From Alkalibacterium iburiense (GTDB taxonomy: Bacteria; Bacillota; Bacilli; Lactobacillales; Carnobacteriaceae_A), in the NCBI RefSeq assembly GCF_039521845.1, contig NZ_BAAACW010000020.1, positions 1 to 64,000 on the forward strand: a stretch of 64,000 bases of DNA, given 5' to 3'. The notes under the pieces were generated by a model, which was not told the origin of the DNA, searched no databases, and saw only the letters and a list, made by a program, of their open reading frames with translations. Of the stretch, positions 9,408 through 18,566 are shown in pieces (position 1 is the first letter of the stretch; every line of letters starts with the position of its first letter). The position numbers and the translations under genes are program-made.

Positions 9408-9586
9408 GAAACAAACATGATGATACAAGTATCAAGATACCAGTTATACATGAATTATCATAATAGCATCATAGTGCTATAGTATTTCATTCAACTTTAA
9501 ACTTGCTACTGGAGCTTATCTTAAAAGAAAAAAACACAAATAGACCTTTCTATAACTTTATAATAGAGAGGTCTATTCGTAATGAA
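9408..9586 (-). terminator. Array-distal intergenic region with terminator of the CRISPR transcript
   Basis: A strong hairpin at 9541-9575, with arms TAGACCTTTCTAT and ATAGAGAGGTCTA (one G-U pair), is followed on the minus strand by a T-rich tract (TTTGTGTTTTTTTC). It is placed to end the minus-strand CRISPR transcript. A weaker hairpin, ATAGCA/TGCTAT (9463-9480), lies after jetD. I see no gene in 9408-9586. Confidence 0.65.
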
Positions 9587-12500
9587 TGTAAAATACTACC
9601 TAAAATTGAGAGAGTACAAAATAACCGTAGAAGTAATTCTTCATAAATTTACTTTCTGTAATCCAAAGGTTGGTAGAGTACCAAAATAATTCATCTAGAC
9701 TACTAAATGTTTTAACTGTTCCGTAATACCAAAAATTGAGAGAGTACCAAAATACAAGTCCAATCCACGTTCATAATCATCTAGTTCCGTAATACCAAAA
9801 ATTGAGAGAGTACCAAAATCTATAACTGATTCGTCTACGTTCAAAGATGGTTCCGTAATACCAAAAATTGAGAGAGTACCAAAATAATGTCCATCATCTA
9901 CCCCACCTTTCTGTCGTTCCGTAATACCAAAAATTGAGAGAGTACCAAAATGCGGGCACATCCGACTTAGAGATGGAAAGGTTCCGTAATACCAAAAATT
10001 GAGAGAGTACCAAAATTAGTAGGAGAAGCATGGTTTAGTATTCTCTGTTCCGTAATACCAAAAATTGAGAGAGTACCAAAATCCGTAACCGTCTACGTTT
10101 GTATACACGCTTGTTCCGTAATACCAAAAATTGAGAGAGTACCAAAATAAATGAAAAAAGTAATGATTATCGAAACTTGTTCCGTAATACCAAAAATTGA
10201 GAGAGTACCAAAATAAGGTTCAACCTGTGCATTATGATTGTTAAGTTCCGTAATACCAAAAATTGAGAGAGTATCAAAATTTGTGTGGAAAGAACGTGGG
10301 TTGGAACAAGGTTCCGTAATACCAAAAATTGAGAGAGTACCAAAATAGATTTCAAAGCAATCGCATTTATTAAGTGTTCCGTAATACCAAAAATTGAGAG
10401 AGTACCAAAATAGCAAAAAGTGAGATTGTTTCATTCATGAAGTTCCGTAATACCAAAAATTGAGAGAGTACCAAAATTTAGCCAATTGTCCCTGTTTCCT
10501 TCATCTAGTTCCGTAATACCAAAAATTGAGAGAGTACCAAAATGATTGAACCGGTAGACACAGTGAAAGTTCCGTTCCGTAATACCAAAAATTGAGAGAG
10601 TACCAAAATCCGTACACATTGACCGACTGTTCTTTTTGTGTTCCGTAATACCAAAAATTGAGAGAGTACCAAAATCAAAGTGCAACAATTAAACATTAAA
10701 AACATGTTCCGTAATACCAAAAATTGAGAGAGTACCAAAATTTAAAAGTAGATTTAGGCAAATACACTTACGTTCCGTAATACCAAAAATTGAGAGAGTA
10801 CCAAAATAGCGGCAACCGTTAAAAGTTACCGCTATTTGTTCCGTAATACCAAAAATTGAGAGAGTACCAAAATGATTGGGTAACGGAAGATATATGGGGT
10901 GCTGTTCCGTAATACCAAAAATTGAGAGAGTACCAAAATCCCTGAACTAATAGATACACCCAAATTCCGTTCCGTAATACCAAAAATTGAGAGAGTACCA
11001 AAATTACGCTTGATAAACTTTGTTTTGTTCGTGAGTTCCGTAATACCAAAAATTGAGAGAGTACCAAAATGCCATGTTTAATCATTCTCCTTTAATAGTT
11101 GTTCCGTAATACCAAAAATTGAGAGAGTACCAAAATGGAATGTCTGCGTAGTTTTCTACTTTCAATGTTCCGTAATACCAAAAATTGAGAGAGTACCAAA
11201 ATAGAGTATGGAGATTCATACAGGCGGATACTGTTCCGTAATACCAAAAATTGAGAGAGTACCAAAATTGGGATGTACGCAATCTGTAAGTTGTCTGGGT
11301 TCCGTAATACCAAAAATTGAGAGAGTACCAAAATTTGCTGGACTATCGCAGCGACAAGCGTATTGTTCCGTAATACCAAAAATTGAGAGAGTACCAAAAT
11401 AGCGGGAACGTTGAACGCAGCGAATGTGAAGTTCCGTAATACCAAAAATTGAGAGAGTACCAAAATATGTTCTGCCACGAGGTTGCCAATCCTTTAGTTC
11501 CGTAATACCAAAAATTGAGAGAGTACCAAAATATGATTCATCTACCTCCACTTCTTTGTTTAGTTCCGTAATACCAAAAATTGAGAGAGTACCAAAATAC
11601 ACCCTCATCTTAATTGGTGGGGGTCTTTGTTCCGTAATACCAAAAATTGAGAGAGTACCAAAATAAGAGTGCCTATTAATTTTTACATCGTCGAGTTCCG
11701 TAATACCAAAAATTGAGAGAGTACCAAAATATTCAGAAGACATAACAGAGGAAATGGAAGTTCCGTAATACCAAAAATTGAGAGAGTACCAAAATCCCAT
11801 TTACTCGATTGAGTAGCTTCTCCCAGTTCCGTAATACCAAAAATTGAGAGAGTACCAAAATTGTAAAAGTCATTGCGTTCGATTGCTTTTGGTTCCGTAA
11901 TACCAAAAATTGAGAGAGTACCAAAATCTACTGTATATCTCATGATTTCCTCTTTAGGTTCCGTAATACCAAAAATTGAGAGAGTACCAAAATATAAACT
12001 TTCTTTAAGTACGATTCTCCATTGTTCCGTAATACCAAAAATTGAGAGAGTACCAAAATTGTAAAAGTCATTGCGTTCGATTGCTTTAGGTTCCGTAATA
12101 CCAAAAATTGAGAGAGTACCAAAATACTTAAGGATGGGGCTAAGATTGAGCAGACGTTCCGTAATACCAAAAATTGAGAGAGTACCAAAATACACCCTCA
12201 CCTTAATCGGTGGGGGTCTTTGTTCCGTAATACCAAAAATTGAGAGAGTACCAAAATCGGCACGGCATTCGAGGAGGTAGTTTAAGTGTTCCGTAATACC
12301 AAAAATTGAGAGAGTACCAAAATTTGCAAGAGCCTTGTAGTCTAGTCTGAAATGTTCCGTAATACCAAAAATTGAGAGAGTACCAAAATATCGATACTCA
12401 ACTATCACCACTCCTTTTAGTTCCGTAATACCAAAAATTGAGAGAGTACCAAAATAGGTCGCTGTATATATCCAACGCCCATTGGGTTCCGTAATACCAA

Positions 12501-15293
12501 AAATTGAGAGAGTACCAAAATCCAGTTCCCGGTCTGCCTCCAATAGTGATTGTTCCGTAATACCAAAAATTGAGAGAGTACCAAAATAATAGGAGCGTTG
12601 CGCCATAGATCCGGTTAGTTCCGTAATACCAAAAATTGAGAGAGTACCAAAATAGATAGGATGCCAAAGGGAGACATCTTTTTGTTCCGTAATACCAAAA
12701 ATTGAGAGAGTACCAAAATAATGCGGTGCAACAATCTCTCAGATATCTTGTTCCGTAATACCAAAAATTGAGAGAGTACCAAAATTAATGACTAAAATAG
12801 ACTTTCCTGTATTGAGTTCCGTAATACCAAAAATTGAGAGAGTACCAAAATTCGCTGAAGTTCTTTTCTTCAACATAGCGTGTTCCGTAATACCAAAAAT
12901 TGAGAGAGTACCAAAATATATGCAAGAATCTCTTGATGAGGTTAAGCGTTCCGTAATACCAAAAATTGAGAGAGTACCAAAATAAGTGCTGTTTCAGCAA
13001 ACCCGCCTGTTTCGTTCCGTAATACCAAAAATTGAGAGAGTACCAAAATCGGTCGTGTCGTCAGCAATTATCTGCATGTGTTCCGTAATACCAAAAATTG
13101 AGAGAGTACCAAAATAGCCATTGGAGTTACTAAACTAGTTTCGGCGTTCCGTAATACCAAAAATTGAGAGAGTACCAAAATAGCAAGCGACCAAGACTCA
13201 CAAGGTGGACTGTTCCGTAATACCAAAAATTGAGAGAGTACCAAAATCGACGAGCCGATACAAGTAATTGGAAAAGAGTTCCGTAATACCAAAAATTGAG
13301 AGAGTACCAAAATAACTAGTTCGCCAGTGTCTAATATAATAATGTTCCGTAATACCAAAAATTGAGAGAGTACCAAAATATTCGTGATCAGCGAATGCTT
13401 CTTTTAGTCGTTCCGTAATACCAAAAATTGAGAGAGTACCAAAATAAGCCACTTCCGTCTTTGATTCCTCATTCTGTTCCGTAATACCAAAAATTGAGAG
13501 AGTACCAAAATCTAAAGAATCAATTAATATCAATAATCATTGTTCCGTAATACCAAAAATTGAGAGAGTACCAAAATGAGAACAGCATATCTCGTCTTGT
13601 ATTAACGGTTCCGTAATACCAAAAATTGAGAGAGTACCAAAATCAGCGTGGGAGTAATCGACAGCGACTATTAGTTCCGTAATACCAAAAATTGAGAGAG
13701 TACCAAAATTGAGGCATCTGCAGCTTCGATACCGAACATGTTCCGTAATACCAAAAATTGAGAGAGTACCAAAATCTAATGGTGCATCGGATGCAGCTAG
13801 TCTGTGTTCCGTAATACCAAAAATTGAGAGAGTACCAAAATCTCCATAACCACATCTGAAATTCCTTTGATGTTCCGTAATACCAAAAATTGAGAGAGTA
13901 CCAAAATAGCTATATCAGCTTCACGTTTAGCTTGTTCGTTCCGTAATACCAAAAATTGAGAGAGTACCAAAATCTAAAGAATCAATTAATATTAATAAAC
14001 ATTGTTCCGTAATACCAAAAATTGAGAGAGTACCAAAATCGGTCGTGTCGTCAGCAATTATCTGCATGTGTTCCGTAATACCAAAAATTGAGAGAGTACC
14101 AAAATCTGGTGCATTTCAGTTGTGTTTAAGCGAATGTTCCGTAATACCAAAAATTGAGAGAGTACCAAAATAACATCATCATAATCCCACGAGAAACACG
14201 AGGTTCCGTAATACCAAAAATTGAGAGAGTACCAAAATCTGTCCGATACCGCACTCAACATATCTAACGTTCCGTAATACCAAAAATTGAGAGAGTACCA
14301 AAATCCACTTCATGACTTTCTCTAGCGTGTGATTGTTCCGTAATACCAAAAATTGAGAGAGTACCAAAATTAACGATCCGTTAGATATGTTTGTAATTTA
14401 GTTCCGTAATACCAAAAATTGAGAGAGTACCAAAATTTCAACGCTCTTGTCTCCATATTTAGTAGAGTTCCGTAATACCAAAAATTGAGAGAGTACCAAA
14501 ATCGGGTGCTTTTTACATATGGAATACCGTTCGTTCCGTAATACCAAAAATTGAGAGAGTACCAAAATCTTCTGGAATAGTCGGTGTCATACTGTTGCGT
14601 TCCGTAATACCAAAAATTGAGAGAGTACCAAAATTAACGATCCGTTAGATATGTTTGTAATTTAGTTCCGTAATACCAAAAATTGAGAGAGTACCAAAAT
14701 AAGATTTTAATAATTTAGTTGGATCTTTGTGTTCCGTAATACCAAAAATTGAGAGAGTACCAAAATGACATTGCAGAGGAAACAACTATCCCTGGCGTTC
14801 CGTAATACCAAAAATTGAGAGAGTACCAAAATTCTGATTCACGCAAAGAACCCTGAAAAGTAGTTCCGTAATACCAAAAATTGAGAGAGTACCAAAATTT
14901 ACGTTTCAATTCTGCTTTATGCTCCTCGGTTCCGTAATACCAAAAATTGAGAGAGTACCAAAATTTTTGTTTATGTAGTGCAAGACCCCCGACAGTTCCG
15001 TAATACCAAAAATTGAGAGAGTACCAAAATATGCCGTTGGGTTAAACTGTTGTAATTGAAGTTCCGTAATACCAAAAATTGAGAGAGTACCAAAATTTCT
15101 GATGAATCAATCAGACCGCAGGCTAGTTCCGTAATACCAAAAATTGAGAGAGTACCAAAATCGGTCGTGTCGTCAGCAATTATCTGCATGTGTTCCGTAA
15201 TACCAAAAATTGAGAGAGTACCAAAATTTGGGTTAAAAGTCAATGTTAATTGATATCGTTCCGTAATACCAAAAATTGAGAGAGTACCAAAAT
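9587..15293 (-). CRISPR. Type II-A CRISPR array, 85 repeats and 84 spacers plus two decayed repeats
   Basis: The 36-base repeat starts (crRNA sense, minus strand) ATTTTGGTACTCTCTCAATT and ends TTTTTGGTATTACGGAAC (the two quotes overlap slightly). Matching repeats run from 9718-9753 to 15258-15293. Position checks give 84 intervals; 80 are 66 bases (30-base spacer) and 4 are 65 bases. One repeat (10245-10280) has a single change (GTATC for GTACC). Two decayed repeats at 9587-9622 and 9652-9687 mark the old, leader-distal end. The repeat matches those of SaCas9/S. thermophilus CRISPR1-type systems, so crRNA is read on the minus strand, away from csn2. Spacers at 13050, 14040 and 15162 are identical; others recur exactly or with 1-2 changes. 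No spacer target could be searched. Confidence 0.99.
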
Positions 15294-15332
15294 GTCATTT
15301 TCATTATACCTTACTTCTTATTATTGATTCAA
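15294..15332 (-). promoter_or_regulatory. Leader/promoter of the CRISPR array, inside the 3' end of csn2
   Basis: On the minus strand TTGAAT (15327-15332), an 18-base spacer and a perfect TATAAT (15303-15308) place the start of transcription at the edge of the first repeat (15293). Only 10 bases separate the csn2 stop from that repeat, so the promoter, and presumably the adaptation leader, overlap csn2 coding sequence. The call is from base matches only. Confidence 0.65.
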
Positions 15333-16242
15333 TATAAGACTGATATTGATCTGAAATCCCTTTAGTTTCAAGGCGAAAAGGTATGTCAGTGAGATAAAGT
15401 AAGAGAAAAATATAAATAAAAACTTCTAAGTTATCCACATCTGAGTATGATAAAAACACCGTTTTTCCTTTTGAGTTATCCACAATGTTTTTATACAAGT
15501 TCCTTGCATCTTCATATAATGATTCAGTAAATAAAAAGGGAAGTAGGTTAAGCATTTTACTTTTTTGGGCATCTAAAACAAGGTCATTAATAATTTGATT
15601 ATGATACTTAATATTAACTACTTTTTCAGTCATTTGATTTGTTACGATAATAAACTGACTAGGTAGTGAATACAAGAACGTAAGCAACTTTACAAATTCA
15701 AATTGTGTGAGATAGTTTTCTGGATTAATGATTAAAAACAGATTCAATTTAGATCTATTGGAGAAGTTAATCAGTTTGATTTCATTTTTTATCACATCCA
15801 AAGAGGAAGCAAACTGACTAATAGTCACTAACTTCTTTTTTACAACTTCTTTTGAATAATTTTTTAATTCAAATTCCATGGGTATATTGATTTCTTCATT
15901 TAAGAAAAGAACTTCTTCCTGTAATTCTTCCCATATTTCAACAAATTGTTTATAAATAGGAGATAACTCAAGGAAAGAAAAAAACAAATCATCTAACTTT
16001 CCTTTAGAAACATTATAGCTATTAGATTCATACAATGGAGTATAGGATAATACTGATAAATTATAGTCCTGTGAAACTACTCGTTGATTGTTCTCTTGAA
16101 TAAGAGTATTGCCAGCCGAAAAACTATCTTTTAATAGTTTAATTTCATCTTCCCAATCTTTTATATTGCCTTTCAGTATAGTTACTTGGTCAATGAGGAT
16201 CGAGAAAGAAGAGTGCTCATTTTTTATAATCCATTCTTTCAT
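15304..16242 (-). CDS. csn2: Csn2, long (S. thermophilus CRISPR1-like) variant
   Basis: A 312-residue protein in the position of csn2, after cas2 and next to the array. It begins KEWIIKNEHSSFSILIDQVTILKGN and contains NLFLIINPENYLT and PSQFIIVTNQ, as in the long Csn2 group. Csn2 forms a ring around DNA ends and is needed with Cas1, Cas2 and Cas9 to acquire spacers. Its length (over 300) separates it from the ~220-residue S. pyogenes type. It overlaps cas2 by 4 bases (ATGA). Its last ~10 codons double as the array promoter. Confidence 0.82.
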   Translation of the reverse strand: MKEWIIKNEHSSFSILIDQVTILKGNIKDWEDEIKLLKDSFSAGNTLIQENNQRVVSQDYNLSVLSYTPLYESNSYNVSKGKLDDLFFSFLELSPIYKQFVEIWEELQEEVLFLNEEINIPMEFELKNYSKEVVKKKLVTISQFASSLDVIKNEIKLINFSNRSKLNLFLIINPENYLTQFEFVKLLTFLYSLPSQFIIVTNQMTEKVVNIKYHNQIINDLVLDAQKSKMLNLLPFLFTESLYEDARNLYKNIVDNSKGKTVFLSYSDVDNLEVFIYIFLLLYLTDIPFRLETKGISDQYQSYIESIIRSKV

Positions 16243-16568
16243 AATATCACCATAGTATTGTCTGACAAGGATTCTTCTGTGAAAGTCTGATTACCCACTA
16301 ACAAAAACATATTACTGTATTGTTTTTCAGTTACTGCCATAGCTCTTACTGATCCATGTGGAGGCATGTTTTGTTTGAGGGTAAACATATACGTATCTAA
16401 ACTACTTCTATTTGGAAATATTTTTGAATAAACTGAAAACTGCACCATAGTGAAACCATTTTTTATTAAATACTTTCTAAATCGAGAATAAATTCGTCTT
16501 TCTGAACGAGTATTCATTGGCAAATCAAAAAACAACATTAAACGCATGAATCTATAAGGCGATGCCAT
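16239..16568 (-). CDS. cas2: Cas2 endoribonuclease-fold adaptation protein
   Basis: A 109-residue protein starting MASPYRFMRLMLFFDLPM, the Cas2 N-terminal strand with its conserved Asp, followed by RRIYSRFRKYLIKNGFTMVQFSVYSK. Cas2 bridges two Cas1 dimers in the integrase complex that inserts new spacers. I chose ATG 16566-16568, which gives the normal Cas2 length and overlaps the end of cas1 by 17 bases. A longer reading from 16604 lies inside cas1 and is less likely. The csn2 start overlaps its stop. Confidence 0.93.
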   Translation of the reverse strand: MASPYRFMRLMLFFDLPMNTRSERRIYSRFRKYLIKNGFTMVQFSVYSKIFPNRSSLDTYMFTLKQNMPPHGSVRAMAVTEKQYSNMFLLVGNQTFTEESLSDNTMVIL

Positions 16569-17454
16569 TGGCAGGGTATACCAACAGATCGGTATTTTCT
16601 TCATCCATACTTTTTATAAAGCTTTGGATGAGAATATTTATTGCATTTAATATAGTTTGTTTTTGATTGCCAATCAAAATTTTGTTGTTACTAATTAAAA
16701 AAATCAATTTTTGATTTGTTTTTCTATCGAGATAATCATCTTTATTCATTAGTATTGTTACCCATAGATCGATAATTGGTCTAAAAGGTTCAATAAAATC
16801 ATCTGCTAAATTGAAAGCATTGTATTGATTATTGTGGCCAATACCAAGAGCTGGATGCAGGCCATGGGCTATTATGCTTCTTACGACTGCAGAACGAAAT
16901 ACAATATAGCCATAATTAAGGGCTGAGTTGATTCCATCTAAACTACTGCGTTCTCTAATAAAATCTGAACCAAATAATGTTTGAAAATAAAGCTTTGCAG
17001 CATGCCCTTCACGGTTAGTTTTATCCGATATTTCTACTGACTCAGCTAATTCGTATAGTTTTAATACTATTTCATTATCCTTTTTTAAATGAGCTAGAAC
17101 AGAGGCTTGATTATGAATTTTTATTTGTATAAACTGTTGCCACATTTTTTGTTGGGTATTTTTATTCCAAGACATTTGCTTTTTGAGAATTCTTGAAGAC
17201 TGATGGTGACTGTGAGGGGAGAGGACATAGGTATTAGGTAAATGTTTTTCATCACAAAAAACTAATAGAATATGATAATTTGCTAACTTATTGATTAAAC
17301 GAGCGGTTACAACTGTTTGCTGATTGTCTACTATAATAGTATGTATATCAGAAAGAGGGATTAGCAGTTCTGTTTCTTCTCTGACAACCTTTAAATTATC
17401 TAAATATAAGTTCAGACGATCCGATTTTTCTATATAAACAATTCGCCAACTCAT
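16552..17454 (-). CDS. cas1: Cas1 integrase of the type II system
   Basis: A 300-residue type II Cas1. Catalytic motifs are visible: Glu in NREGHAAKLYFQTLFG, His in AHGLHPALGIGHNN, and Asp in NAFNLADDFIEPFRP. With Cas2 it integrates new spacers at the leader end of the array. Start ATG 17452-17454 (MSWRIVYIE) has AGAGG 8 bases upstream; a GTG nine bases earlier is possible. It starts only about 30 bases after the tracrRNA terminator with no promoter between, so cas1-cas2-csn2 probably depend on readthrough from upstream. Confidence 0.94.
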   Translation of the reverse strand: MSWRIVYIEKSDRLNLYLDNLKVVREETELLIPLSDIHTIIVDNQQTVVTARLINKLANYHILLVFCDEKHLPNTYVLSPHSHHQSSRILKKQMSWNKNTQQKMWQQFIQIKIHNQASVLAHLKKDNEIVLKLYELAESVEISDKTNREGHAAKLYFQTLFGSDFIRERSSLDGINSALNYGYIVFRSAVVRSIIAHGLHPALGIGHNNQYNAFNLADDFIEPFRPIIDLWVTILMNKDDYLDRKTNQKLIFLISNNKILIGNQKQTILNAINILIQSFIKSMDEENTDLLVYPANGIAL

Positions 17455-17481
17455 CTTTTTCACCTCTTCTTATTTTTGGGT

Positions 17482-17509
17482 AAAGAAAAAGCCCCATAGA
17501 ATGGGGGCT
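17482..17509 (-). terminator. Terminator of the tracrRNA
   Basis: The stem AGCCCC / GGGGCT (17490-17509, minus strand, 8-base loop) is followed by TTTTTCTTT. It forms the 3' end of the tracrRNA and lies between cas9 and cas1, so it may also limit transcription into cas1-cas2-csn2. Confidence 0.85.
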
Positions 17510-17580
17510 GATCTCGGCATAAAGCCTTTTTTTGGTAGGTTCTCTCAACCTTTGGTATTACGGAGTCCTCCGTCGAGGAC
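17482..17580 (-). ncRNA. tracrRNA (about 99 nt) between cas9 and cas1
   Basis: The minus strand at 17530-17565 is an anti-repeat: TCCGTAATACC pairs with the last part of the crRNA repeat, AAAGGTTGAGAG pairs with CTCTCAATTTTT (two G-U), a bulge follows, and TACCAAAA pairs with TTTTGGTA at the repeat start. A nexus hairpin, GGCTTTATGCC (17516-17526), and a terminator stem (17490-17509) follow, as in SaCas9-type tracrRNAs. Before the anti-repeat, GTCCTC-GACG-GAGGAC (17565-17580) forms a perfect 5' hairpin, which is an extra element. It would pair with each crRNA and hold it in Cas9. The exact 5' end is inferred from the promoter. Confidence 0.9.
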
Positions 17581-17586
17581 AATCTC

Positions 17587-17615
17587 ATTATACCAAAGTC
17601 CCATCAAATTGTAAA
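17587..17615 (-). promoter_or_regulatory. Promoter of the tracrRNA
   Basis: On the minus strand TTTACA (17610-17615), exactly 17 bases, then TATAAT (17587-17592), with a TG before the -10 (extended form). Transcription should start near 17580. It lies directly downstream of the cas9 stop. The bases CTTTGGTAT (minus strand, 17590-17598) overlap the -10 and are complementary to ATACCAAAG in the anti-repeat (17550-17558). Confidence 0.85.
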
Positions 17616-17627
17616 CCCTTTATTTGA

Positions 17628-18530
17628 TTAAATTGCTGGAATCTTATCTTTGAATACTTCTGAATCGATTAAGTATTCATTTCCTAAAGTATCCACTACA
17701 TATTTCTTTATGTTTTTTAATGGACCTATAGTAACTTTTTGTTGTTTTCCATCATTATATGAAATATCCTTAACTTCAATAGTACTTTTTCTAGGATCAT
17801 TGTCTCCTCTAAAAACCTTTTCATAATGCACGGTTTTTTTCAATTTCTCACCTGTCTCTGGATCTGTTAGCTTTTCTTCTTTTTCATAAGAAATACGATC
17901 ATTCTTATATAAACTAAATTGAAAAGTATAAGAGTCATCAATTTTCTTATAATACGCAACTTTCCCTTCAGGTCCATTATATTTTTCCATGTCGAGCACA
18001 TATTCATTTCCCGACTTGGTAAACCAGTTATATGGTACACCGAGATACTTATATTTCCCTTCCTCATTTTTATAAACATCGATTCGGATACTTTTTCTCT
18101 TTTTTAAAATAACATTTCTTTTAGATTCAGGATATTTATTGGTGATATCAACATGAATGTGTAGTTTTTCATCGAGATATTTCAAACTTTTCACTGGAAC
18201 TTTTCCATCTTTTAAAATATAGCCATGTTCTCTATAGAAGTCTTGGAACGGATTATCAGCATGTTTATGTTCCTCAATGACTTTCATCAATAATTCCCAT
18301 GTTTTAGGATCATGTTGAGCCATTAAAAAGTGATCCGGATTTTTGTCAATTTTTTTCTTTAAAGTATTAAATCCAGGTTTATCGAGCTCATAGATATTTT
18401 TCACTTTCCCAACAATGTATTTATCTCCATCTTTTACTCTGGTAGAGTAGAGGGTTTGATTAGTCATGGTCCGGTTCGGCTTACGATCGACTTTATGAGA
18501 GTACTTCACTTTATTTTCGTAATTACGCAA
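17628..18530 (-). CDS. cas9: Cas9 C-terminal part: WED and PAM-interacting domains, after an in-frame TAA
   Basis: This frame is continuous with the cas9 N-terminal part. The only interruption is TAA 18567-18569; the codons after it (LFNSPTIKFLRSLRNYENK) are open. The segment contains KYSHKVDRKPNRTM and TLYSTRVKDGDKYIV, then NIKKYVVDTLGNEYLIDSE at the end, closely matching the last ~300 residues of SaCas9 (KYSHRVDKKPNR, TLYSTR, IKKYSTDILGNLYEVKS). This lobe holds the guide and reads the PAM. The first usable start is TTG 18528-18530, with only a weak AGAAG before it. Separate translation is therefore doubtful but not excluded. Confidence 0.9.
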   Translation of the reverse strand: MRNYENKVKYSHKVDRKPNRTMTNQTLYSTRVKDGDKYIVGKVKNIYELDKPGFNTLKKKIDKNPDHFLMAQHDPKTWELLMKVIEEHKHADNPFQDFYREHGYILKDGKVPVKSLKYLDEKLHIHVDITNKYPESKRNVILKKRKSIRIDVYKNEEGKYKYLGVPYNWFTKSGNEYVLDMEKYNGPEGKVAYYKKIDDSYTFQFSLYKNDRISYEKEEKLTDPETGEKLKKTVHYEKVFRGDNDPRKSTIEVKDISYNDGKQQKVTIGPLKNIKKYVVDTLGNEYLIDSEVFKDKIPAI

Positions 18531-18566
18531 ACTTCTTAAAAACTTGATAGTAGGGGAGTTGAATAG

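Noticed and set aside
9587..9700. Leader at the low-coordinate end of the array
   Set aside because: The decayed repeats and the terminator are at this end, and repeat orientation matches SaCas9-type crRNA on the minus strand, so this is the old, distal end.
9695..15243. Long ORFs inside the array, up to 307 residues, with the repeating peptides FGTLSIFGITE, ILVLSQFLVLRN and FWYSLNFWYYGT
   Set aside because: Repeat (36) and most spacers (30) are both multiples of three, so frames stay open by arithmetic. These are CRISPR repeats read as protein, not a repeat protein gene.
17463..17640. A type II-C style system because the tracrRNA sits between cas9 and cas1
   Set aside because: A csn2 gene is present and the repeat and Cas9 are of the SaCas9/S. 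thermophilus CRISPR1 class, which makes it type II-A.
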